A stretch of 64,000 bases of DNA, from NCBI RefSeq assembly GCF_022846655.1, contig NZ_AP025667.1, positions 4,749,001-4,813,000 of the forward strand, in the 5' to 3' direction. Both the position numbers and the translations under genes were made by a program. The notes beneath the pieces were generated by a model. That model had not been told where the DNA came from and did no database searches. It worked only from the letters and a program-made list of their open reading frames with translations. This document shows positions 32,645-40,738 of the stretch, piece by piece (the stretch's first letter is position 1; the number at the start of each line of letters is the position of its first letter). The stretch is from Streptomyces seoulensis (GTDB taxonomy: Bacteria; Actinomycetota; Actinomycetes; Streptomycetales; Streptomycetaceae).

Positions 32645-33109
32645 TTGATCCCACCGCATTCCGCACCCGGCGACGCGCACCCCTACCTCCGTGCCGCAAG
32701 CGCGGGCATTCGCCACCACACTCGCGCACTGCCACAAGCGGACAACGGCTCGCCCAACCCGGCGGACCGTGCCCACCTGGACGTGCTGCACACCCACCTC
32801 ACCGCCCTTCACCAACTCATGGACCAGGTCACCGAAGGGACCCGGCCTCTGCACCCCGCGGGCGGCCGCCACCTCGCTGGCGCTCACACCCGTCTCTGGC
32901 AGGCAGCCACCGAGATCCACGCCGCCTTCCACCTGCTGCCCACCACCCCCACCGCCGAGGACGCCGAAGCGAGCTGCCATCCGGAACGGTTTCCCGAGGG
33001 GCCTCCGGTGCTGACCATCTGCCAGCGCCACCTGGCCGCCGGGCACAGCATCCGGCGCAAGACCACCCCCACCGATCTCCGCCCGCACACCACGGCCTGC
33101 GTGCGATGA
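32645..33109 (+). CDS. Hypothetical protein of the transfer operon
   Basis: A 154-residue helical protein with a histidine-rich character: HLDVLHTHLTALHQLMDQVT, GGRHLAGAHTRLWQAATEIH and CQRHLAAGHSIRRKT. It resembles a small Streptomyces island family of unknown function. The TTG at 32645 follows AAAGGCCCTC. It lies between the SCO6880 and VirB4-type genes with short gaps and is almost certainly co-transcribed. Confidence 0.6.
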   Translation: MIPPHSAPGDAHPYLRAASAGIRHHTRALPQADNGSPNPADRAHLDVLHTHLTALHQLMDQVTEGTRPLHPAGGRHLAGAHTRLWQAATEIHAAFHLLPTTPTAEDAEASCHPERFPEGPPVLTICQRHLAAGHSIRRKTTPTDLRPHTTACVR

Positions 33110-33137
33110 GCACCACCCGCAGAATCGAAGGCCCCCG

Positions 33138-34652
33138 ATGAGCCACCGGCCCGCCCGTCGCGCCCGACGCGCCTCCGCCAGCCCGCTGTTCACCCCACAC
33201 GGCGCCGACCGGGCCAGCCGCCGGGCAGCCCGCCGCCAACTCGCCGAAGCCACCGCCAAGGTTCGCGCGGAAGCCAGCGCCTACCTGGCCGAGAGCGCAA
33301 CCGCCGAGCAGGAGATGCCCGCCGCGCTCTACCCGCCCAGCGGACGTCCCGGGCCGGCCTCCGCCCGCGGGTCCCGGCTGAAGCTGCCCGCCCACCGCAT
33401 GACCACCGCCGTGGCGGCCGGGGCGTACCCCTTCCTCGCCGAAGGCGGCCTCGGCCCCGAAGGCATCTACATCGGGCGCGATGTTCACGCCGAAGCCAGC
33501 TTCGTCTTCGACCCCTTCGCGCTCTACGGACGCATCGAGGGCTTCACCAACCCCAACATCCTGCTCGCCGGAGTCATCGGCCAGGGCAAGTCTGCGCTGG
33601 CCAAGGCTCTCGCGCTGCGCTCGGTGGCCTTCGGCTACCGCGTCTATGTGCCGTGCGATCCCAAGGGTGAGTGGAGCGCGGTGGCAGAGGCACTCGGCGG
33701 CCGGTCTGTGGCCCTCGGCCCCGGGCTGCCCGGCAGGCTGAACCCGCTGGACGCGGCCCCGCGCCCCGCGACGGTATCCGAGGCCGACTGGGTCGGCGAG
33801 ATCCGCAAGCGCCGCCTGCTCCTGCTCGGCAGCCTTGCCCGCACCGTCCTGGGCCGAGAGCTGATGCCCATGGAGCACACCGCTCTGGACATCGCCCTGG
33901 ACACCGTCGTGACCCGGGCAACCGAGACCGGCCGCACTCCGCTCCTCGGTGACATCGCCGCCACCCTCAACAGCCCCCGCACCCTCGACGAGGCCGCGGG
34001 GATGATGGCGGGACACCTCGGCGACGCCGCCCGCGACCTGGCTCACGCGATGCGCCGCCTTGTCCACGGCGACCTGGCCGGCATGTTCGACGCGCCCTCC
34101 ACCGTCGTTTTCGACCCGAGCGCGCCGATGCTCACCATCGACCTGTCCCGGCTCGGCGGATCCGGTGACGACACCGCGCTTGTCCTGGCGATGACCTGCG
34201 CCTCCGCCTGGATGGAGTCCGCCCTGACCGACCCGTCCGGCGGGCGGCGCTGGATCGTCTACGACGAGGCGTGGCGGTTGATGAGGCATCCCGGCCTTCT
34301 GCAGCGCATGCAGGCCCAGTGGAAGCTGAGCCGTGGACTCGGCATCGCCAACTTGATGGTGATCCACCGGCTTTCCGACCTGCTCACCGCCGGCGACGCC
34401 GGATCCCAGGGCCGCGCCCTCGCCGAGGGCCTCCTCGCCGACTGCTCCACCCGCATCATCTACCGCCAGGAAACCGACCAGCTCCACGCCGCCGCCTCAC
34501 TGCTCGGCCTCACCTCCGTCGAGCAGGAAGCCGTCGCACACCTCAACCGCGGGCGGGGACTGTGGCGCGTCGCGGGCAGATCCTTCGTCGTTCAACATCT
34601 GCTCCACAAGAAGGAATTGATGCTCTTCGACACCGATGCCCGGATGCGGTGA
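33138..34652 (+). CDS. VirB4-like conjugation ATPase
   Basis: A 504-residue ATPase. Walker A AGVIGQGKSAL at 144-154 and Walker B WIVYDEAW at about 372-379, with RGLGIANLMVIHRLSDL downstream, fit the motor half of VirB4/TraC ATPases. The membrane-associated half is provided by the SCO6880 protein. Cytoplasmic, energising the secretion channel. ATG after AAGGCCCCCG. Key gene for calling this a type IV secretion system rather than a TraB/FtsK-type Streptomyces transfer system. Confidence 0.9.
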   Translation: MSHRPARRARRASASPLFTPHGADRASRRAARRQLAEATAKVRAEASAYLAESATAEQEMPAALYPPSGRPGPASARGSRLKLPAHRMTTAVAAGAYPFLAEGGLGPEGIYIGRDVHAEASFVFDPFALYGRIEGFTNPNILLAGVIGQGKSALAKALALRSVAFGYRVYVPCDPKGEWSAVAEALGGRSVALGPGLPGRLNPLDAAPRPATVSEADWVGEIRKRRLLLLGSLARTVLGRELMPMEHTALDIALDTVVTRATETGRTPLLGDIAATLNSPRTLDEAAGMMAGHLGDAARDLAHAMRRLVHGDLAGMFDAPSTVVFDPSAPMLTIDLSRLGGSGDDTALVLAMTCASAWMESALTDPSGGRRWIVYDEAWRLMRHPGLLQRMQAQWKLSRGLGIANLMVIHRLSDLLTAGDAGSQGRALAEGLLADCSTRIIYRQETDQLHAAASLLGLTSVEQEAVAHLNRGRGLWRVAGRSFVVQHLLHKKELMLFDTDARMR

Positions 34653-34678
34653 CTCACCCGACTCCATCACCCGACCGA

Positions 34679-35227
34679 ATGCGGGAGGTAGTACTGCCCC
34701 CTCTCAATCAGCGGATGCTGTTGACCGGCCTCGCCGAGCAGCTGACCGCCGTGGTCGACCGGCTGCAGGCGCCTGACACGGTGCAACCCTCCCCGGTCCT
34801 GGCCCGGGTCCTCGCCGAGCAGACCAGCGAGGTCAAGCAGGTGCTGGCCCATCTCACCAGCGAGTCCGCCTTCCGTACCCGCGCCGGCGTCCGCGAGCCA
34901 CTCCCGCCCGCTTCCACCGCGCAGGTCGCGGCCGGCGCGCTCGTACGATCCGCCGACCCGGTCAGCACCGCGCTACGCGACCTCAACGCCGCCGTGGCCT
35001 GTCTCAGCCGCGCCGATGCCTGCCGTGACCGGCCTCCCGGCCCCGCACGCGACCAGGCCGCGGCCTTCGCCCACCAGGGCCTGGTGTGGAGCCTCGGCTC
35101 CGCCCGCCGTCGCTTGGCCATGGCCGCCACCCTGCTGCGCGATGCCGCCGAGCCGCAGGCAACCCCGAGCATTTCTGGACGCGTTCACCGGGGGCAGGCC
35201 ATCGCAAAGTCGCGGCGGCGTACCTGA
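34679..35227 (+). CDS. Hypothetical protein of the transfer region
   Basis: A 182-residue helical protein: MLLTGLAEQLTAVVDRLQAP, LAEQTSEVKQVLAHLTSESA, LRDLNAAVACLSRADACRDR, LGSARRRLAMAATLLRDAAE. The C-terminus is basic. ATG 34679 lacks a ribosome-binding site, whereas GGGAGG at 34683-34688 points to CTG 34694. Function unknown; it could be a small partner of the secretion ATPase. Confidence 0.55.
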   Translation: MREVVLPPLNQRMLLTGLAEQLTAVVDRLQAPDTVQPSPVLARVLAEQTSEVKQVLAHLTSESAFRTRAGVREPLPPASTAQVAAGALVRSADPVSTALRDLNAAVACLSRADACRDRPPGPARDQAAAFAHQGLVWSLGSARRRLAMAATLLRDAAEPQATPSISGRVHRGQAIAKSRRRT

Positions 35228-35363
35228 TCCATGTGCAGGCAGGGTCGATCACCACACCCCCACCGCCCCGCCCACTGTTTCCCGGAACGCGCAGGATCCT
35301 GCCCGGCGAGCCCCGCAATGGCCCCTACCTCCCTCCCCCGTCGTCCCTGACCGAAGGAACCCT

Positions 35364-36128
35364 CTGAACATCCCGATCGCCCCGCTTCCTGACCACCGGG
35401 CGGTGCACACCGACTGGTGGCAGCGACTGTGGCGCCAGCACGCGCACATCACCACGCCCCTGCGCCAGCACGGGCTGGAGTGCGACATCGAATTGGGGCT
35501 CAGCGCGCACTACGTGCAGGTGTCGCTCTCCGACGGCAGCTACCTGATCATCAGCCCGCCCCAGGAGCCGCCCTCCCGTCGCCCGCCGGGAGACCCCGAG
35601 GGTTGGATCGTGACCCGTCAGCACCCCGACAACGATCTGTTCGAGGTGATCTACGACTCCGTCCCCTCCTCCGACCCGGGTGCCCCTGAACGACCCGAAG
35701 CCCGTCACGGCGGCAGCGCCACCCACCTGATCGACGCGATCGAGCAGCGGCTCACCCAGCTCAGGCTCCTGCCCGTCGCCCCCACCCCCAGCAGGGGCAC
35801 ACCCCACCCCGCGGTCGCCTATGCCTACGCCGAGGCGGCAGCCCTGATCCACCAGATCGCCGATCCGGTCCATGGCCTGCTGAAGCGGCTCGGCGACTTC
35901 TTCGAGGCGGCCGGTGAGAAGGCCAAGGAAGCCGAGCAGGACGACGGATTCGACCTGTCGTACGACCTGGCGGACGCCGCCGTCGAAGTCCGCAGACTCG
36001 TCGAAGTCCTCAATGCAGCCGAGGACCATATGCGCGTCCTGACCTCGTCACCGCCGCTCCCACGCCCGGCAACTGCCCGTTCGTGTCTGCCCGTCCCGTC
36101 GCCGGCGCAGCCCCGGCACACCCGCTGA
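35364..36128 (+). CDS. Hypothetical protein, apparent CTG start
   Basis: A 254-residue product if translated from CTG 35364, which is 5 nt after GAAGGA; no ATG/GTG/TTG fits upstream without entering non-coding sequence. It begins NIPIAPLPDHRAVHTDWWQR and has an alpha/beta domain (CDIELGLSAHYVQVSLSDGS, PPGDPEGWIVTRQHPDNDLF), then a long helical part (IADPVHGLLKRLGDFFEAAG, LADAAVEVRRLVEVLNAAED). Function unknown. Confidence 0.6.
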   Translation: MNIPIAPLPDHRAVHTDWWQRLWRQHAHITTPLRQHGLECDIELGLSAHYVQVSLSDGSYLIISPPQEPPSRRPPGDPEGWIVTRQHPDNDLFEVIYDSVPSSDPGAPERPEARHGGSATHLIDAIEQRLTQLRLLPVAPTPSRGTPHPAVAYAYAEAAALIHQIADPVHGLLKRLGDFFEAAGEKAKEAEQDDGFDLSYDLADAAVEVRRLVEVLNAAEDHMRVLTSSPPLPRPATARSCLPVPSPAQPRHTR

Positions 36129-36158
36129 CGGCACCGCGCGACCCCCACCAGGATCTGC

Positions 36159-37343
36159 ATGCTCACGCCCACTACCGAGATCACGCTCACCACCAGCCCG
36201 ACCCTGGGGCTAGTGGCCATCGCCTCCGGCGAGAAGTACGCGACAGCACACCAGGCTCTGGAGGACGCGGGCTTCACCCGGCTGGCCAGCGGGGTGCACG
36301 TCTTCCCGCTGGCTGACGACCGGGACGCTCGCTCCACCGCCAGCGCCCTGATGCACCAGGCCCACAAGCATGGAGTCACGGTCAGCCCCAGCCGGCGGCC
36401 CTACCTCGGCGACATCGGCGCCGAGATCGCCGCCCGCCTGCCCGGCTCGTGGAGCGCAAGGCTTGAGGTATACAGCCACCCGGCATGGCAGGAGGACCTC
36501 TGGCCCGCGCTGTGGGAAGGCGGCGAGATGTTCCGGGCTCTCGCCGAGCACCGGATCCCCTTCGCATCCGTGCTGAACAACGACGTCGGCACCGAGCTGC
36601 TGCTGATCGAGCGCCCCGGTCACCGCGAGGGCTACCTCATCGGTGCGCTCACCGAGCACGAGAAGGAGGATGTCCGCCGGGATCCGGCGACGCCGCGCAG
36701 CACGCTGCTGCCCACCGACGTGCACCTGGCCGCGCAGACCATCACGCACACCTTCCTGCCCTCCCTGCGGCGAGCCCTGCACGAGCGGGATCTGAACACC
36801 GTCGTAGATGCCCTGGCCCGTATCCGGGAGGAGCACGAGACCCTTGAGGCGATCAAGGCGTCCGGCCGCTTCAGCGACGGTGTCCCCCTGCGCTACGCCG
36901 GACTGGTCGACGAATTCGAGAGGGACTTCGCCGACATCGCCTGGATCTCCTTCGCTCGGGTCCTGGAGCACGCACCGGTCCTCCTCGGCCGATGCCACCC
37001 GGCCTCCACCGCCTGGCCCGAGGACGCGACGGCCCTGGGCCGTCTGCGCGCGGCACTCGCCGACAGCCAGGACGCATGGACCCAGTGGAACGACCTCCGT
37101 CGCGACCTGTACTCGATCCCCGCGACGCTGTCGCACGATGAGTGGAGCCAGGTCCGCGGGCAGCTCGGCCTCGCCGTCCTGCCAGCGATCGAGACATGGG
37201 TCGCCGACAGCAATGCCTTTGAGAGGCAGGCGCGTAGCGCCGTGCCCGGCGGCTCGGTCGCCCTCTCACGCCCCAGCCCCCAGCTGCTCGCCACGCGCCC
37301 TGCCCTGCCGCCCGCCTCCCCAGCCCCGACAGCGCACCGCTGA
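36159..37343 (+). CDS. Hypothetical protein with repeated GF-YxL module
   Basis: A 394-residue protein. N-terminal module (residues 15-90): ALEDAGFTRLASGVHVFPL followed by SALMHQAHKHGVTVSPSRRP, the pattern shared with at least six other genes here. Then LPGSWSARLEVYSHPAWQED, and a long helical part (LPSLRRALHERDLNTVVDAL, WSQVRGQLGLAVLPAIETW). ATG at 36159 with AGGATC upstream. The modular N-terminus plus divergent C-terminus suggests a family evolved by domain shuffling. Function unknown. Confidence 0.6.
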   Translation: MLTPTTEITLTTSPTLGLVAIASGEKYATAHQALEDAGFTRLASGVHVFPLADDRDARSTASALMHQAHKHGVTVSPSRRPYLGDIGAEIAARLPGSWSARLEVYSHPAWQEDLWPALWEGGEMFRALAEHRIPFASVLNNDVGTELLLIERPGHREGYLIGALTEHEKEDVRRDPATPRSTLLPTDVHLAAQTITHTFLPSLRRALHERDLNTVVDALARIREEHETLEAIKASGRFSDGVPLRYAGLVDEFERDFADIAWISFARVLEHAPVLLGRCHPASTAWPEDATALGRLRAALADSQDAWTQWNDLRRDLYSIPATLSHDEWSQVRGQLGLAVLPAIETWVADSNAFERQARSAVPGGSVALSRPSPQLLATRPALPPASPAPTAHR

Positions 37344-37366
37344 TCGGACGCGGAAAGGACCCTTCC

Positions 37367-37816
37367 CTGCCCCACTTCCACTTCGGCACCCACCCCGACC
37401 ACGGCTTCGTCGCCAAGCCCACCGCAGACATCACCCCGCACCTGGCCGACTGGTTCCTCGTCCGCCTCCAGTTCCAGCCCGTCCCCGAGACCCCGGGCCT
37501 GTACCGGCTCACCGATCCCGGGCAGGACGGCCTCCGCCGGGCCCGCCAGGCCGTCCTCGATCTGCGCCGCCAGGGCTACGGGGTACGGGGCGACTACGCA
37601 CTCGACCCCTCGCTCACCCCGGGAGAGCCTCAAGCGGTCCTGCCCACCAGGCAGTCCGAGCGCCGCGTTCGGCTCGCCGAGGCCGCCGCCGCCCGCACCA
37701 CCCAGCGTGGCACTGCGCCCACCACCGCAGCCGCCTCCGCCCGCACGGTCCCGCCGCGCACCGCCTCCGTACGAGCCAGCCTCCCGAGCCCTGCGGACCG
37801 TGGACGATCCCGATGA
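37367..37816 (+). CDS. Small protein with the same module, apparent CTG start
   Basis: A 149-residue product starting at CTG 37367, 7 nt after GGAAAGGA; there is no ATG, GTG or TTG in frame anywhere near. Sequence: PHFHFGTHPDHGFVAKPTAD, then the module WFLVRLQFQPVPETPGLYR with the following L-x(10)-A-x(6)-L-x3-GYGVRGDYALD, then an Ala/Thr-rich tail. Its stop overlaps the ATG of the next gene (ATGA). Good codon bias argues it is real. Confidence 0.6.
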   Translation: MPHFHFGTHPDHGFVAKPTADITPHLADWFLVRLQFQPVPETPGLYRLTDPGQDGLRRARQAVLDLRRQGYGVRGDYALDPSLTPGEPQAVLPTRQSERRVRLAEAAAARTTQRGTAPTTAAASARTVPPRTASVRASLPSPADRGRSR

Positions 37817-38997
37817 CGTTCGAGAGCAGCCTGGATGCTGCCCACCGTCTGTCGGTGAAGTCCGACCTCGTGCGTCGAGTTGGCGACTATCGCTCGCGCA
37901 TGCTGACCCTCGTCCAGCAGACCGAGACCGCACTCGACACGACCCGCGACCGCTACGGCCGCAACGTGCACGCCGATCTCGCGGCTGCCGCCGTTGCACG
38001 CCGCAACAAGACCGCGCTGGAGACGTACACCACGTATCTGGCCTCGCACACCGAGGAGCTCCTCGCTGCCGCCGAGCGTGCGCTGGACGTGCGGCCGGCC
38101 GCACGTCACACCACCGGCTGGCGCAGTGTGCTCCACGGACTCGGTACCTCGGCCTCCGAGATCCGCAGGGCCCTCGACCGGCCCGCCGCCCCGGGCACGA
38201 CAGCCGAACACACTCAGCACGCGGCGCTGTGGCCTCATCTCGCCGCCTGGGCGGACCACGCACTGATCGCCAGCAGCCTCCTGGAGCACCATCCTTCGCC
38301 CCAGGCTCCCTTGACCGGTGACGATCAGCGGCAGTGGACCGAGGCGGCAGCCGCCGCCCGGAGGCGGGGCGACCTGGACCTGATCGAGTCCTGGTACGCC
38401 GCCGACGGTCGTCTGATCAGCCTGGCCCACCTGATCGAAGACGACGACTCGACGGTGATTGCCCTCGAAGGCACCCCGGACACAACGGGCTGGCGGGTGA
38501 TCGGACAGTTCGCTCACGAATACGAGGCCGGCCGGGCGCTGCCTGCCCCGGTCCCGCCAGGGGTGCTGCGCGCGGACGCCTCTCGGTTCACCCGGCCCGA
38601 GCCGGTACCCGAGGTGTCGCTGCAGGAACTCGTCCAGGACGTCGTCGAGGCCCAGTCCGCCGGCGACGCGTCCAACGCGCTGCTGACCGCAACCCAGCGC
38701 GGCTACGCCGCAGGCCCCGTAATCCGCCTCCAGGAACTGCTGGGCACCACAGCACAGTTCGCCGGTGCTCTGGAGGCCCCGGACGGCCAGCAGATCGCTG
38801 TCCGGCTCGCGGCACTCAGCCGGCAACTGGAGTTCCTCGCCACCGAAGTGCACGACGCGGCCGAAGACCTCGGCGCGACCGTCGCCGTCCTGCCACCCCA
38901 CCGAACCCCCCGCCCGAGAGCCCGCCCGCGCCCTGCCGTGGACACCACCCCGCCCACGCCGCCGCCCCGGGCCGCTACGGCTGCCCACCTCCGCTAG
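37813..38997 (+). CDS. Hypothetical helical protein
   Basis: A 394-residue protein: HRLSVKSDLVRRVGDYRSRM, LVQQTETALDTTRDRYGRNV, AVARRNKTALETYTTYLASH form coiled-coil-like helices; the middle contains WTEAAAAARRRGDLDLIESW, and a C-terminal LQELVQDVVEAQSAGDASNA. A Pro/Arg-rich tail ends it. Coupled to the preceding gene by ATGA. No family recognised. May be a structural or regulatory partner of the transfer machinery. Confidence 0.6.
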   Translation: MTFESSLDAAHRLSVKSDLVRRVGDYRSRMLTLVQQTETALDTTRDRYGRNVHADLAAAAVARRNKTALETYTTYLASHTEELLAAAERALDVRPAARHTTGWRSVLHGLGTSASEIRRALDRPAAPGTTAEHTQHAALWPHLAAWADHALIASSLLEHHPSPQAPLTGDDQRQWTEAAAAARRRGDLDLIESWYAADGRLISLAHLIEDDDSTVIALEGTPDTTGWRVIGQFAHEYEAGRALPAPVPPGVLRADASRFTRPEPVPEVSLQELVQDVVEAQSAGDASNALLTATQRGYAAGPVIRLQELLGTTAQFAGALEAPDGQQIAVRLAALSRQLEFLATEVHDAAEDLGATVAVLPPHRTPRPRARPRPAVDTTPPTPPPRAATAAHLR

Positions 38998-39158
38998 GCG
39001 CCGCTCGCGGTATCCCCGGCCTGTACGAACATGTCGACAGTCATTGCCCATCGTTCGTTTCCAGCCACGCACCGTTGATGTGCTGGAAGCTCCGGGCCCG
39101 CCTCGCCTTCGCCCAACACCCCACCGCTTTCCCGCCCACCACCGATAGGAGATCCGCC

Positions 39159-39523
39159 TTGCCCGAAGCACCAGAGCCGTTCATGACGATCAGGCACAGC
39201 ATCACCGGCGAGATCACCACCACCGGCTACAACGCCGCCGCCCGGCGGATCCTGCTCCAGGACGGCTTCGAAGAGACGCCCGGCTGCGCCTGCCGAGCGA
39301 CGGAACCCGGTACGGAGCCGACGCACGGACCTGCTCGGCAGCCAGCAAGCTGCTCGTCGCCGGCCATCCCCTGCACCTGGACCGAGCCCTCGGTCGGCCG
39401 GTGAGCGCCGACGGTACGCCCCGGCTATCCCGGTCGCCGATGTCGGCACAGTCCGTGATCCGCTCCGAGAGCGGCCAGCCTCTCCAGCACATCGCCAACC
39501 CCGCCCGCACCCGCCTCTGTTGA
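39159..39523 (+). pseudogene. Frameshifted copy of the GF-YxL module protein
   Basis: TTG at 39159 after AGGAGA starts PEAPEPFMTIRHSITGEITT, then ARRILLQDGFEETPG up to about 39282. The coding signal then continues in another frame as LRLPSDGTRYGADARTC, AASKLLVAGHPLHLDRALG and ends TGA 39521-39523. A one-base deletion near 39282-39284 explains the shift; the joined product aligns with the same module as the intact genes (GF then LRLP then LLxAGxxxxLD). Either a real pseudogene or a sequencing indel. Confidence 0.6.
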
Positions 39524-39535
39524 AGGGCCCTCGTT

Positions 39536-40738
39536 TTGACCACACCCGGAACGCCTACCAGTCCCGCGCGGACCAAGGGCGGTGAGCTGCGGGCCAAGGT
39601 GGCCCGACTGATGGCCGACCGGCCGGCGGACACGCTCACCATCGGGGACATGGCCAGGCAGCTGGGCCACTCCCACGGCGCCGTCCGCAACGCCGCCCTC
39701 ACCCTGGTGCGACGCGGCGAGGCCGGCCAAAGCGGAAGCGGACAACCCGAGTTCCGTGCGAACGCGAAAACCGCCGCAGCGGCGCAGACCGCTGTGATCA
39801 GCCCACCGGGCACCCACGCGCCCCGCGCCCAGACGACCACAGCCCGCACGACCACGCCCGCAGCAGCCACGCCCAGGCAGACCGGCCCGATCCGCCGCGC
39901 GGGGGGCCAGCTCTACCACCCCCGGGAGCTGGCCGATCTGCCCGACGTCGAGGCGTTGAATCGCTTGCGCGACGCCGACGTGCCGGTGCTGCTCTACGGC
40001 CCTCCGGGCACCGGCAAGACGAGTCTGGTCGAGGCGGCGTTCCCGGACCTGCTCACCGTCGCCGGGGACGGCGACACCACGGTCGGCGACTTGATCGGCG
40101 AGTACACGCAGGACGACGCGGGAGCCTACGTCTTCCAGTACGGTCCGCTGGTCACCGCGATGACCGAGGGCCGCGCCCTGCTGATCGACGATGCCACCCT
40201 GATCTCACCGAAGGTCCTGGCGGCGCTGTATCCCGCGATGGACGGACGCAGGCAGATCCAGGTCAAGGCCCACAAGGGCGAGACCATCAAGGCCGAGCCG
40301 GGCTTCTACGTGGTGGCGGGCCACAATCCAGGCGTTCACGGGGCAATTCTGACCGAGGCGCTGTCGTCCCGGTTCAGCGTGCAGATCCAGATCGGCACGG
40401 ATTATGACCTCGCCAAGGCGTTGAGGATCGATGCCCGGGTGGTCCGGGTCGCCCGACACCTCGCCCACCAGGTCGAACTCGGCGAGCTGGGCTGGGCCCC
40501 CCAGCTTCGGGAGCTGCTGAGCTACCAGAAGACCGAGGCGGTCCTCGGCACCAAGGCCGCGCTCGCGAACCTGGTCGGTATTGCTCCTGTGGAGGATCGC
40601 GACGCCGTCGCCGCTGCCGTCATCAAGGCTGTCGGTGTCAAGGAGGTCGCGCCCCTCACCCTCGGCAAGCAGCTCTCCGCCTCGGCCGTCCGGCAGCCCC
40701 CGAGCACCGTCTCCGCGCACCGGGGCCGCTCGCGATGA
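39536..40738 (+). CDS. MoxR-type AAA+ ATPase with N-terminal winged helix
   Basis: A 400-residue protein. Residues 1-75 form a helix-turn-helix-like domain (LTIGDMARQLGHSHGAVRNA), then an AAA+ core with Walker A GPPGTGKTS near 157-165, Walker B ALLIDDATL near 215, and GFYVVAGHNPGVHG (sensor region). MoxR ATPases act as chaperones that load metals or remodel a VWA partner. TTG start at 39536 after AAGGGCCC. It overlaps the VWA gene by ATGA, the classic partnership. Substrate unknown. Confidence 0.85.
   Translation: MTTPGTPTSPARTKGGELRAKVARLMADRPADTLTIGDMARQLGHSHGAVRNAALTLVRRGEAGQSGSGQPEFRANAKTAAAAQTAVISPPGTHAPRAQTTTARTTTPAAATPRQTGPIRRAGGQLYHPRELADLPDVEALNRLRDADVPVLLYGPPGTGKTSLVEAAFPDLLTVAGDGDTTVGDLIGEYTQDDAGAYVFQYGPLVTAMTEGRALLIDDATLISPKVLAALYPAMDGRRQIQVKAHKGETIKAEPGFYVVAGHNPGVHGAILTEALSSRFSVQIQIGTDYDLAKALRIDARVVRVARHLAHQVELGELGWAPQLRELLSYQKTEAVLGTKAALANLVGIAPVEDRDAVAAAVIKAVGVKEVAPLTLGKQLSASAVRQPPSTVSAHRGRSR

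Noticed and set aside
32829..34487. Long minus-strand frame opposite the VirB4-like gene
   Set aside because: Antisense shadow; Walker motifs are on the plus strand.
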